DNA of 64,000 bases from the NCBI GenBank assembly GCA_021396245.1, contig WNYE01000027.1, positions 62,001-126,000 on the forward strand, written 5' to 3'. Below, piece after piece: positions 21,495 through 33,692 of this stretch. Below the pieces are notes generated by a model that did not search any database, was not told the origin of the DNA, and saw only the letters and a list, made by a program, of their open reading frames with translations. The position numbers and the translations under genes are program-made. The first letter of the stretch is position 1. The number at the start of each line of letters is the position of its first letter. The stretch is from Sporothrix humicola. Its lineage: Eukaryota > Ascomycota > Sordariomycetes > Ophiostomatales > Ophiostomataceae.

Positions 21495-24400
21495 TTAAAC
21501 ATGCAACACGTTATGGGCCACATATGTGCCATATGGCCCTGATCCGCCAGATGCCTTGGCTACCAGCTCTTTCCGATCCGCGTCCAAAGATTGCTTTTGG
21601 AGGGTCTCCCATTGCTGCAGTGGATTCGAAGGTTGGCCAGGAGGTTGGCTGGCTGTAGAAGGCCCCATACCAATAGCTGGAACCGCACGTGGGGAACCTG
21701 CATCAGACCGAGGACTCGATTGAGACCCTGGGGCCGACCCTGGTGCCGCCAATATGCCCGGTGGTGATAAACCTGATGATGTTGACAAGAAAGCTTGCAT
21801 GTTGTGCAACGACTCTAGATGCTGGTGTTGAGACATGACCCGATCACGACGGATCAGCATGGATGGCACGCGAAATTTAAGCTAGAAAGAAGAAACGGGA
21901 ACGTTAAATTCGGTTCCACCAGAATATGTATGCATCAACATTGATCACAGGCATGCGTGTGGCACAACTTACCTCGGCCAGGAACCCTGCGTAACGCACT
22001 CCAAGCTCGTTGCTAATGTACTTCAACCGCCCAATGACCCAGGCGCGTTGGTTGTCTGTCGTGTAGTCTTGGCTATTTATGTTGGTCAGTGGCCAGGCCA
22101 AGAAGTAGCCGGCGAGACCTTTGAGCCCAGACTCGTCACCGCAGACATATCCCAAGGAAGGCGTTTGTCCATTTTCTGAGTTGCCTTCTACGTCACCATC
22201 CACTTGCTGAGGGGCGCGGAGCGAGTCTTTGGGGCGGTAATCGTAATTCGTGGAATCCGAGCCCGGGCGTTGCCCATGGCCCTGATGCCAGCCCAAGTAG
22301 AACGGTACCGATGCGATGATGTCTGAAATGATATCGCTGCATGTTCGTGCTGCGGATGCGTATTGGGATGTTGTACGGTAGTCTGCTGGCGCACAGGCCC
22401 ACGCAGCGCAACGCACGCCGATCGAGGCCAGGCACAGGCGTGTTGCGCGAACCATGTTCCATACACTAGCAATGTAAATATCACGGTAAATGTCGATCTT
22501 CCCCGGAAACACATGGGCACGCCCATAGTCACCTCCTTCGGGCAACTTGTCTTGCCAAGCGACAGTGTGAAATCGCCACTCGATAGGCACGTTAGCTTCC
22601 CATGAAACACAGTCCCGGTCTAGGCTGTATGCCTCTTGTGCGAGGGCCATGACGCGTGAGGCAGTCTCGGGGGTACGTTCAGAGGCCGTTGCCATCAAAT
22701 CGGCTGCCTGCGACCGCAGCGCGGCAGTACGGATACTGAGGCGCTGACAGGCAGCGGCAGCAGAGTCGGCGACGGCATCGGTCATCCACCAGTCCACGTC
22801 CATGTCAGGAGCTTTGCCAGAAGCAAGACAATGGATAATCTGGAATTCGTTAGAGACGTCTCCAATTCAGTTGTCTCCTAGCCAGGTTCTCTGCTAGCCA
22901 GGTGTACATGAAGACTCAAGAGTCTGCATCACTCACCATTTGTGTTCGGACAGCAATGAACAGAGATAAGCCCGATCTTGTCTTGCGCTGCTCCAAGCTC
23001 CGGGCTTTGACAATCTCGACAGCACCTTCTATGTGAGAGCCCCATGCGAAGAGGCCCATTCTTTTGGCAGTGATACTCTGTGTACGTGTCAAAACATTTA
23101 AGCCCACTTGAATACAGATGATGAGAGATAATGTGAGATAATGAGAGAGGAACTTACCTCAAACAAACTCAGTAGGAGTACTGCTCCCAAGGTGTTGTCT
23201 GCGCGAGACAATGTAGGGTCGCGGAGCGCGAGGTGTGTGGCAGCCAACGCACGCGTGTAGGCTGAGAGGGCCTTGTCGGCAAAAGCAAACCCATTAGAAG
23301 CAACACGTGTGCCCATGGATGCCAATGCACAGGCGCGGAAGGCAATTGACAGTGCAGCACGAGCCTCTGCATTTGAAGAAGAGACGGCCCCTAGTGTAGA
23401 GTTCGGCCCAGTGCGCAGGACAGAGGTTTCTTTAGAGCCATCGGATGCAAACAGTGATGTTGGGCTTTCGGCATTCTTCATCATGGGAACAAGGAAATCC
23501 ATGTAGCCCCTGCCCGTGCCTTGAAACGGGACAAGTACAAAATTAGAGAAGAAGTGGCAGACGGCGAGCTGGTCCGGTGGCACGGGTAGGGCCGGCACGA
23601 TAGATCCGTAGTAGTAGCGACTGCTCCCGGACGAGCTGCTGCTGCTTCCGTCACTAAGACTACCGTCATGGCGGCTTCCAAAGTCATTTCGGTAGCCACT
23701 TCCGCCACCGTTGCGCCCATGCGAGGCTACAAAGCGAAGCGACGCTTTGGCTAAGCTATCATCCGGACTGTCACTTTGTGAGCTTCTGGCGCGCCCGGTG
23801 GCTGTATGGTCGGGCAGTGTGGTAGAGTCGCCGGGACCAGACTTTTCGGCAGTTCTCTGGGCGGGAATTCCGGCTTGTCTACCTCGGAGGCTTGCCGCCG
23901 CCGCAGCCTTTTTGCGAGCGGTGGTGCGGGCTCGCTTTTCGGCAGCGCTTGCCCCCGTTTCGTTCCTAAAAAGAAGATCAAGCTTACTCTTGTAGCCTGG
24001 GCAAGTACGGCCGGTGCGGACACATTGGTTGCATGCTGGCTTTGCCTCGTCGCACTGCGTTGTGAACTGGGTCAGATAGAGTCGTTTTCGAAGTGGAGAG
24101 GAGCTATGATTTTCGTCTTCCTCGTTCCTTTTTGATATCTGGCTGCCGAACAAAGACGGGAAAGAAGGGGGAAAGGGGGCGGGTTAAAAGGTATTAGAAG
24201 GCACGGAATAGAAATGGCAAGATTACAGGGTTAAGCAATGTATACAAATGGGCGGTACGGTGCCGAGGCAGTCCCGTAGTCCGTATCAAGCCCCATGATA
24301 GAACCGGCGTATGTTGAAGGCCGCCGGATGGACAAAGGCCGTGACATGTGCACTTGCACGGAGCATGACAAAGGGCACTATATATGGCTTCTTGGCTCTT

Positions 24401-24544
24401 GCAGGACATCCAACAAGGGAAATCAAGACGACTCCACGAGCAACTCAGACAAAGGCAGAATGCACAATAGTTGCAGTATCTCACCTTGATCCGCCGCGTG
24501 CGGCACATCTGACAGCCGGTCGACGGCTTTCCCGAAAACACCAT
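21495..24544 (-). CDS. Zn2Cys6 fungal transcription factor
   Basis: Binuclear zinc-cluster DNA-binding regulator; the target pathway is unknown. Exons 24485-24544, 23158-24054, 22937-23077, 21973-22839 and 21495-21881 give 783 residues and every joint keeps phase. The six zinc ligands are Cys11, 14, 21, 28, 31 and 38 with spacing 2-6-6-2-6, followed by a basic Ala/Lys/Arg-rich linker (about 55-85). Residues 86-175 are Ser/Asp-rich and disordered. A fungal-specific regulatory domain then follows (VCHFFSNFVLVPF, the helical ALASMGTRVASNGFAFADKAL block, WEANVPIEWRFHTV, YIASVWNMVRATRLCLASIGV, LGVRYAGFLAE). The C-terminus is Pro/Gly/Ser/Gln-rich. Intron 1 is 430 nt, long for this genome, and splits the zinc cluster between Lys20 and Cys21. 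No biosynthetic genes flank it. Confidence 0.9.
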
Positions 24545-24846
24545 CTTGGCAAAGGCTGAGGGAGAGCACAGAGCTCAGTGCGAAGGAAGACGGATAGTGA
24601 GAAATTGTGAGTGCGCCAATAGCTGTACGCATGCGGTTCGGGATGCTGTTTGTAATAAGCCGTAGGCTGGTAATTGATGGATCGAAAAGCAGACAACGAG
24701 CCCCACGGCGGTGAATTGTAAGTTGTATTGCGATTGGGTGTGTGGTGTGGGTGGGCGGATAGGGAGACTGATGGAGAAAGGGGGGGTTGAAAGGTTAAGT
24801 ATGGGGATGAGATGGACGACGGTGATTTGATGCTGGGCTATTTGTG

Positions 24847-24957
24847 TACGGAGTAGTTGGTTGGCGGCATGGATCGCGCAGCCTTCCGAGATCTCGTAAT
24901 ACTTCGTAACCTGGCAGCTTGGCAAGAAGGTAGGCCGTAAATACGTCGTACGTCGTA
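24847..24957. repeat. Dispersed 9-mer motif group
   Basis: TACGGAGTA (24847-24855) and two TACGTCGTA copies that share two bases (24942-24950 and 24949-24957) lie about 300-410 bp upstream of the Zn2Cys6 gene start. Confidence 0.6.
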
Positions 24958-27129
24958 GTACTGGGGGGAGGAGAGAAAAAAAAGAGGGGGACCTGAGGGT
25001 GGCCAGATATTTGGAGTAGGATCGCGGCAGGGAAGGAGCTACTTGTACCTGCAGGGGCGAAAGGACACTCAGACTCAGTCGTCGACTTGCCGAAGGAGGC
25101 GAGGGAAGGCGGGCTTCCGCAAGGTCTAGCCTTGCCAGGATGTTCTGGGTGGCGATCAAAGCGTTGATATACACAGTACTTGTAGACAATTGTGGTGGAA
25201 GGAGCAAGCGAGAGAGGATTTTCGGGTTAGGGTGCAATCGCCCACTCAAGCCACTGAAGTTGGCAGAACAGATAATAGGGGTGTGCAACAGTGGGTTTAG
25301 TAGAGCTAGTAGGCTCTAATTTGCCAGTGCGTCGTGTGGGGTGTGAGAGAACAATGAATTGGAGGAATTGACCTGGATAGAGCCATGCCACTGGTAAGAT
25401 ACGATGTCCGTAGTATCTTGTATCTTACCTCTATGATACCTCTCGCGAGTCGTGGGGAGTGATGGTGCGCAGGTACGACAGTAAACCCACAGGAGAAGAC
25501 GGGCACGGTTGGTATAGAATTGGTGCCGAGTGTCTAAAGGCACGGTACTGGTTTGTCCGGGTGCTGAATCAGGTGCTAGAAGCCAAGCAATGTGAAGTCC
25601 TTGGTTCTTGGAACGGGGTGAAAGAGGGATGAGGTGGGTGGGAGGGCAATTGCAGACTGAGATGGAGAGGAAAGCAGCTGAGAAAGAGAAAGTTGAAGCG
25701 AGGTCAGCAGGTGAAGTAATCCGATGTAATAATGCGTTGCAGCGCAAAAATGGAAAGAGTTCAGGAAGACGTGACAAGAGTAAAGGAAGGAGCGAGGTGG
25801 CCGGCGAGTGCAATATCGGCGAGTGCGATGGGTTACTTGCTGCAATTATATTTGCATTCGGTGCAGTTCTGTTTGGGGCAGCTGCGTCTCACTTGATACT
25901 GCAATTAAGACTGCAAAACAACGGTGGTCAAAAAGACGATACTTTGCCCTGTGCCAAAACGAAGGTGGCCTGGCCGAGGATCGTCTGAAACACATTGGAC
26001 AGCACTGCCACGGCGGTCAAAGAAGGCCAGTTCCAGCTTGCTGGTGCGGCATTTGGCGCGGGTTGTATCCCAAATGGTATTATGGCCCTGAGATGCAATA
26101 TCCGTAGTCTAGAAAGGACGCATAGAAAGAAAATCAACTTTGGCACGGCGTAACTTACGGAAGCGCTGCGTCTGAGGACAGCATGTTGCTCTGGAGCACA
26201 TCGTCTGTGCGCTGACGAAGTATCCGTAGATCAGTGAGTCGGCGATGATACTTGTAGGATACTCGACCGAGGACATGTATTTCGCGGGTAGGGCAATGGC
26301 ATATTATCGGGCGAGGCGAAGGGAGAGAAACTAGCAGGAAGGCCAAGGGGCCGGCCATCGGGGTTACAGGCGAGGACCACCCAGTCAGAAAGTATGTAAT
26401 TACGACGTATGGTTGGAGCTGTTTAGTTCCCTAAGACTAGCCAATACAGGTGCAGTGGCGTTTCTGCTGGATCGAGTAAACTGAACCGTTAAGAAACAAA
26501 AAAGCGACTATTTTGCTGCCATATTTGCTGCCTTAATCTCTATATTTATGGGGGAGAATTTGTAATTTTTTTTTACACATGTTACACAGATCACAGTAAG
26601 ATACATTTATTTTACCTTGCCACGTCCCCGGGTCTGTTTTTTATTCTTCCCCTCCACAGTATTCTACTGTCTTAAAGCCTCCTCTCTAATAACGCCCAGG
26701 GTGGCTGATTACTGCGTATTCGTATCTGCAAACAGAAGACGCGCCCAAATAAGGGGTCAAGCACAAAGCTGTAACGCTGTGGCGTACCTGCACAAGAAAA
26801 GACCATGCACGTCGACAAGAATGTAATACCCGGTATTCTTACGAAGGATCCATTTCTGTGTATGACACGACGTAATTACATACTGTGTACGACATACTCC
26901 GTACTACATGCGGCTGCTAGGGGATGGAAACTTATTTTAGCTTTTTTGGCTGTGACGTTGGATTTGGGCATGGCCATGAGATCCATTAGAGCCTTGTCGG
27001 CCAAGTCTCCGACTCGTTCGATATGTCCACATCCAGCTTCCCAGTTTCTTCAATCAACCACCGAGGCATTTTCTTTTATCTTTCCTTTTTTTTCCTATTC
27101 TTTTCTATCTCTCTCTCTCTCGCTCTCCG

Positions 27130-27148
27130 TTTTTTTTTTTTTTTTTTT
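27130..27148 (+). repeat. T19 homopolymer with adjacent CT microsatellite
   Basis: Nineteen consecutive T follow a CT dinucleotide run (about 27107-27127) in a gene-free spacer. Confidence 0.9.
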
Positions 27149-27847
27149 GAACCCCTTAAAAGAAACGGCTGATATGTTGTGATACAGAGGCGGTGCAAGG
27201 AGAGACAGGAGTGTGTCGAAAGACAATCCATCAGGTAGAGCGACTAAATGGAGCCGCCCACGCAGAACGACAAATGGCAGTCATATCTATCTCTGGCCAT
27301 CGACGAGTGTATGATGTTAAATGGAATGCTGCCTGTCCTGTGATGTCAAATACCACCCCGGTTTGACCGATGGGATGCGGTCATGTTTTGATAATGCTTG
27401 CTTTTGTTTTTTGTTCTTCTAAAAAAAACCCATCGCAGCCAGCCGAAAAAAAAATACCACCGCAATTTTACATGTTCTCATTTGTGTGGCCTTCTTTTTC
27501 ATATTTCGTACACAATGTTTGGCCCATTGATTCCCCTTTCTCCTATTGCCCAATACCCACCTGTACCTCTCCACCCCTGAAGTTTCGAAACTAAATATGT
27601 AAGGAAGGAAAAGCAGCACAATCCAACCAGAGGAGAGCCTCGGATATCAACTCCAGACACAGCCTGCTCGACCAAAGCGACGGCATAACACTAAGGCCAG
27701 AAAAGAAGAAGAAGAAGAAAACCAAGAAAAAACAAGAAAAGAAATAAAAGAAATAAAAGAAAATGGAAGTAAGAAAAAAACAAAATAGAGAAACGGGGCA
27801 AAAGAATGGCCAACCAAAGTACGCCCCTTCAAGTGGTGTCCTATCAT

Positions 27848-30800
27848 TTATTCCGCCACGTTGAAGAGGCCAGCAACGCCCTCGAGGTCTGGACTGCGAC
27901 GGCTATCACCCATTCGTGATCTGCCCTCATTGTTTGATACCGCTCCGGCCCCTGTGCTGCCCTCTGTTGCTGCTGGAGCCGTCATAAACTCTTGTGCCAT
28001 TTTACTCCGCTGACTTGTCTTCTTCGCGGCGGGCCGGAATGAATCGCGCTTCAAGCCACCCGTTTTGCTGAGCTTTCCCATCTCCGCCACGCTGACGCCT
28101 TTGAGATCCTTGAGCAGGTCCAGAACCAGTGCGCGTTGCTGGCGTGACTGCATTCCAGCTCGACAGATCTGCTCAATGGCAAAGTCAACATCATCGGCTT
28201 TCATGTTCGGAAGCGAGAGCAGCACCTGCCGCGGCGTTGATGTGATCGGGCAATAGTGGCATAAAATCGATGCGATCAGAGAGCCCAGCTCGCGATGTTG
28301 GTCCACAAAATACGGTTCGTGCAAGGAAAGAATGCAGCTTTTAAGAACCTCTGATGAAAGGTACTCGCGTACGGCGGCGGCGGTCTCTGCTGGAACAGGA
28401 AATGGGTCAGGCGGCCGCGCTCCAGCTGCGGAGTCGGCTCGACCGCGACTACCGTTTGTATCGTCACCCTCCGATATTGGCGCAATTGGGAGTGCTGGCG
28501 GAGGAAGAGTCTCATTCGAAGCTGGGTCCATAATGACGAATTCGCTGATGATGGTCCGCAGTACACGGAGCACAATACTGCAGCAGCGTCCATCGTGGAT
28601 GCGGATAGCATGGTTGCAGAAAACCAACAGAGGCTCTACCAGGGTCGTATTCATAAGACAGAACCTCCGCAACGTTGGATACTTCGCCTGGCCGGTTGCT
28701 GGCTGTTCGGGAGAATCCTGTTGTAATAATACTGGAACACAAGTTAGTTACAGGTCAGTTATAGAAGCACGTTCTTTCGTAGTGCTCCTTGGGAGAATTC
28801 TATTGAAACTCACCGTTGGTCCTCGTAGGATCAAGAAAATCGGCCATCATAATCACGGCACAATAACCAAACTGCCGCAATATGCTCTCCGCCTTCATCT
28901 CTTCGGTGAGGCCGTCTCCATCGGTCTTGATTTCCTGCTGTTGATCGATACGTCCCCATTCTTGCACTAGCTTGGACGATGTCTGCTGAAAGCACAGGGA
29001 AATCAGCGGTGGAAGGAACTGTTCGCGGAATTCCACTGGGCAATTGTCGACTAAGAATCGCACAAGGTTGAGAAGACCAATAATTTGGTGTGGCGGCAGA
29101 AACAGTGCATTGCCAAACAGTGATCTTGAGAGTGGTTCTGGCAGGCCGTCGAAGCTGTAGAACTGAACACTGAACCGACTGAGGCTGCAGAGAATCGAAT
29201 ACGCCGTTTCTCGCACGTACCGGACTGTGGACCTTATCGACGATGCGAGGCCTTCCATTGTGCCCTTTCTCTCCATCACACGTGCGTAGAAATCATCCTT
29301 GCTTCCTTCAGAGATGCCAGACTGCCAAAACCGGTCCGTGAGAAGACGACCGACAGACGGTCGCATCTCTTCTGGCAGCAGTGTCCAGCTGCCATGGTTG
29401 TGGGAAGCATGCCCATAGTCGAGAAACTCCAGAAGCCTCGTGAGAATGGCAGGCACAGCATCTTGCCAGAGGACAATCGAAGCCTGGAATGCCTCCGAGT
29501 GCCGGTCAATCCGCTCTACCGAGGCATTTAAAAACGTCTTTGTCGATCGTAAAGGCAAGAGAGTCTGCCGTACTTCGAGATCCGCTTGAAGTGCCAGGCC
29601 CTCAGCGTCCAATTCAATTGAACCCCAGTCGGCTACCTGGTCAACACGGTTACGAGCAATGTATAACTGTGCCTTATCGAGACCAACCAGCTCGGCAAAG
29701 TTACCGAAGGATGACAGAGCACGCTCAAGCTCTGGTGTTTGCCACTGTGCTTTCACGGGTTCTAAAAAGCCCTGAAGCCTTTGGACACGCGCGCTGTTGT
29801 CGATTTGGCTGGTTCGATGGATGATGAGAAATAGGAAGCTCTGGTATGCAATCTGCCGCTTTTCGTCAAGGGTCCCGGAGGCGATGAGTTCTTTTACTTT
29901 GCTTTCAAGCTGGTCGTAAACACTCAAAAGGTGATCGGGCTGCTTCGTGGCCAGGCGCTGCAGCTCCACCATACTTTCGGATTGAAGCTCCTTGATGGCA
30001 TCATTGAAAGCACGGTATTCTGGCTCCTTTGAACTGGGCCATGTAAGGAGAATGTGCTCCAAAACCTTCAGCATAAAACTGGGGTAACGGTCTAGAGCAG
30101 ATATGGAAAAGGCCACGAGGAGCTGCAATATACGCTTTCGAATGCAGGGGTCCTCGATCTTGAGGTCAGCTACTCGGTTGCACCAGGCCTCAAATTCGGC
30201 CTCAAGGGCCGCCCGTTGCTGCTGTTTCTGTGTGCATTTGTTAGCATTTAGCTGGGAAAGCAATCATAATATAACAGTGCTGGCTATCTCTACATGGCTC
30301 ACCTCGGCTGGGTCGTCTCTCGAATGGGTTGACGACCTCCACTTCATATAGCCCTTTAACGCTGCCTCGACTACAGTGAAGTGTGCATCAACACGCAACA
30401 CTGGCATTGCGTTTTTGTTGTAATTCGCGACTGGAAAAGAAAAAAAAAGAGTTAGAGACTGGTCTTACTTAGATGTACAGAACAACAAGGTGCCTGACGA
30501 ACCTTGAAAATCCTGGCCGTCTTCATACAAGTGAAGCAGGACATTTTCGGCCTGTGCAAAGATGTGGTGGAATGCGTCGACCAACTTCAACTGAACAATG
30601 GCCTCAATGATCTGTGAGCTGTATCGGCGGTAGTTTCCGAGGAAAGCGTGGCGCTCAGGGATAGTGTCTGTATCTTCAAGAAGGAATAGATACGAAATAT
30701 CCTGTGTATCTTCAGGCAGGCTCTCGTACCGAATTAGGCGTGAGCTACAGACTTCCAAAAGAGGCCCAATGAGGGATGTGTTTGCGATAAGGGGCCCAAT

Positions 30801-32112
30801 ATTGCGATGGGCGAGCAGGCGAGTCCAGGTTACCAAGACGGGGATGGAGACAACGAGACTCTGGCTCTGAACGACCTCAAGAAGAAACTCGACAAATCGC
30901 TGGACGTCCACACCCGCTGGAAGGTTGTGAAAGCGGCGATCTAGGTAGTTTCCAAGACACGAAAGCATCTTTGGGCCCGGTGGATTAGCAGGGATAGATA
31001 TGGATATCGGAAGGACCGTGACTACATACCTCGGAAAACTTCTTGGCAAATTGATATTTATCATCATCGATGTCGTCAACGTCGACTTTAGACCATTCGA
31101 ACAGCCGGTGGTACAGGTCAACATATTTGCTGTCATACATTGGCACTACCAGAGCCACGAATTCCTCCTCGGTGAACTGATTGCGGGAGTAGAGCGCATG
31201 CAAGGCTTCGAGGGAAGCCTTCTGGACGGAAACATGGGACGTAGCTAGACTCTCGCACAACGTGGGTACGCACTGGCAGGCGATGACAGCTTTAGGAATT
31301 GCCCATGGCAGGAGGGACGTCAAGACTGCAAGGGCGCGGACAGCGCAAGTGCGGGCATCGTCGTTGGACTGCACGTCGGCAGAATTGCACACACGGAGCA
31401 GCTCTGTGACACGCAGCAGCCAGCCTTCTTCGCCGGCACGGACGTTTGGCGTGGTGGCACGGTTCGGGAAACACTCATTGAGGACGGCGGCAGGCGTGAA
31501 AATGTCAACGCAAGCTTTGCTGAGCACACCCTCGCGCAGCGCCACGACGGCGTCGTCGCCATTGAAGACCTCGTCGGACAGCGTCTCCAGAATGTACAGA
31601 ACGAGCTCTTTATGGACATTATCGCCCTGAGCAGCTCCTTGCCAGAGGCTCAAAAGCTGTGTATCCATGTTTGTCCAGTCTCCTGCCCAGGCCCGCTTAG
31701 CCACCTCCACCCAGAGCAGGCCAATTTTGTTGCGCAGGTACGAAGCGTCGGCTCGCGAAGCATTTTCAGCCAGCTGTAGAACCCACCGGCGAATCCACGA
31801 TGCTTGGTCGCCTGAAAAGAGAGCCCATTTGTGTTTGATCGAGTGCTCCAGCATCGATAGACCGAAATGTCGAACGACAGAGGAGTTGGAGGGGTTGGCA
31901 GCAAGCGTGAAGCCGACGGATGGTGCCTGCAACGCCTCCTTGACGAGCTCCAGGTACTTCTGGGCCTCCTGGCGAGACTGGTTGGTAGACTGGGGGTTGT
32001 AGATGAGTTCGAGGGCGCTGGTGATCTTGGGCAGTAGCACTTCTTCGGGTTCGTCTACCGTGGCACTGCTGTTGGGGAGGTCGCCGCGACCGTTGCCGAA
32101 GTGGCCCGCCAT
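27848..32112 (-). CDS. MSN5: Exportin-5/Msn5-type karyopherin
   Basis: Importin-beta family transport receptor. Yeast Msn5 exports phosphorylated transcription factors and imports replication protein A; metazoan exportin-5 carries structured RNA. Exons 31030-32112, 30503-30968, 30303-30430, 28814-30227 and 27848-28731 give 1324 residues, typical of fungal Msn5; the introns are 61-82 nt. The N-terminus has the importin-beta-like repeat start (ITSALELIYNPQSTNQSRQEAQKYLE) and VVRHFGLSMLEHSIKHKW. The Xpo1-like block has LRNKIGLLWVEVAKRAW. Junctions restore KKFSEMLSCLGNYLDRRF, DFQVANYNKNAMPVL and RTNVLLQQD. HEAT-like helices continue to a disordered Ser/Gly-rich tail ending GVAGLFNVAE. The donor of intron 2 (GTTCGT) is unusual but needed for phase. 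ATG9 lies upstream in the same orientation. Confidence 0.92.
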
Positions 32113-33692
32113 TCTGGATTCAAGGGAAGGTTGATCCGGCAGTCGTGCAGTCGTCGTCCCGCGGGAAATCTACGGGTCAACTTCTGTGTCGCACTGGGCC
32201 AGCCGAGGTCGTTTGTTTGCTCGTTGCCGGCTATACCGTTCGGCCTGTGGCCACAGCGGCAGGGCCGTGTTCGGGTAGAGAATTATCGGCGAGGGGAGGC
32301 ACAAGGAAGGATGTCGGTCGGTCGAGGAGCGAGTGTTAGTGTTCACGATGAGAATCTGTCGGAAGGAAAGACAGCAAAACGAGCAAAAAGAATAAAAATA
32401 TAAAATAAGATAAAATAAAAAACACCACCGGAAGCGACGTGACTCGTTTCTTTTATTGGGAACCTTTTGCGCGCTGGAGACGGAGAGCGAATGCCTGGGG
32501 GAAAGGACACAGGATCGAGTCGAAGGGAACGAACGCAGGCTGGGTTATAGACGAGGCAAGAGTAAAAGAGAGACACGAGAGGGAAAGTCACCGTCGGCGT
32601 GAAAGAGTGAGGAAAAAGTGGGAGTGCAAGACAAGCAATTTTGTTGGTTGGTTGGTTTAGGAGGAAAAGAGATGCGAGGAATCGGTGAAGACGAGAGACG
32701 ACACGCCTGCATGTACAGAACCCGTCTAATGGACATTACCCAAGCAAGAAGGAAGGATTGTGGGCTTGTTTCGGACAAGAAAGGCAGCTGGCGGGTTGAC
32801 AGGCGCAATGAGGAGAGAAAAAAGTTGGGAGCAACCTTCCAGTCATGGGAGGGGCTGCATGTTGCGCTAGCTGTCCGGCGCCCCAGTGCGCCCGAGCAGT
32901 CAGGCCCGCAGGGTCTTGTTACATCTTGCACGATTGGCTAGCGAGCTCTCTTTTGGCTTTTTGGCGGGGACAGTTTGCTTCAGCGCCTCTATCCAGTTTC
33001 TCACGGAGGACGATATGCCGACAAAACACGTCCAGGTAAGCTAAGCCAGCAGACAGAGCAAGACTTTCTTTCTGACGTGATACTGTACAGGGGAACATGC
33101 ATCGACTTTGGGTTTGCTCGGTTCGGTATTGCTTAGCAATTGAGGCCCCGTACAGTATTCTCCAAATGCTTGTTCTGCCTATATTTTGCTACTTAGTTTC
33201 ATTAAAGTTGCCCCGGAGGCAATGTTCCCCTTTTTAAATATCCCTCGTTGCCCTTTTTAGCACACTACTATCAGGTAGTTACACGCCCAGAGCATTTGCC
33301 CAGAAGGCTGTTGGCGTAATACGGAGGAGCCCCAGGCGCTTGTGTTGCTCTCAGCCTTGCTTACCAGGATGCCAACTACTGAACACTTCTCCTACCCAGC
33401 ATGCCGGCACCAGGGCAAAGATTATATATGAATAAATTAAGTTAAGTGGCATTATTCAGTTGCTTTCCCCTTGAATGTAGTAACGCCAGCCAGCATTAGC
33501 AAAACAATACCGAAGCTAACATGCCGTAATTATGGATATATTGCAAGCACGAAGACAAGAAGAAGTATCCACCGAAAACAAAAACAAACACAAGAAAAAG
33601 AGAAAGAGACAAAAAAAATACTTAAACCCAAGCCAAACCCAAGCCAAAATTTGCAGAGGGGTTTCCTCCATGCACACATCTTTCTCCGCCAG
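32113..33692. other. MSN5 upstream / ATG9 3' spacer
   Basis: No gene recognised. About 32340-32860 is A/G-rich on the plus strand (CT-rich MSN5 leader). AT-rich sequence before 33660 fits the ATG9 3' end. None of the dispersed 9-mers was found here. Confidence 0.55.

Larger units (their letters stand above)
24545..27847. other. 3.3-kb spacer between the Zn2Cys6 gene and MSN5 3' end
   Basis: No gene supported. The open frames at 24575-25288 and 25316-25813 (minus) are Ser/Pro/Leu-rich and look like read-through of a CT-rich leader. Minus-strand donor-like strings occur at about 25438 (AG|GTAAGA) and 25049 (CAG|GTACAA). Dispersed motifs: TACGGAGTA 24847-24855, overlapping TACGTCGTA 24942-24950 and 24949-24957, TACGACGTA 26401-26409 and TACTCCGTA 26895-26903. 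There is a T19 run at 27130-27148 preceded by a CT run. Confidence 0.55.

Noticed and set aside
21495..24544. Zn2Cys6 factor as regulator of a secondary-metabolite cluster
   Set aside because: No polyketide synthase, NRPS, terpene or tailoring genes flank it. The neighbours are housekeeping genes.
24575..25288. Minus-strand frame of 237 codons upstream of the Zn2Cys6 gene
   Set aside because: Ser/Pro/Leu-rich translation of a CT-rich leader, with no conserved block and no splice partner.
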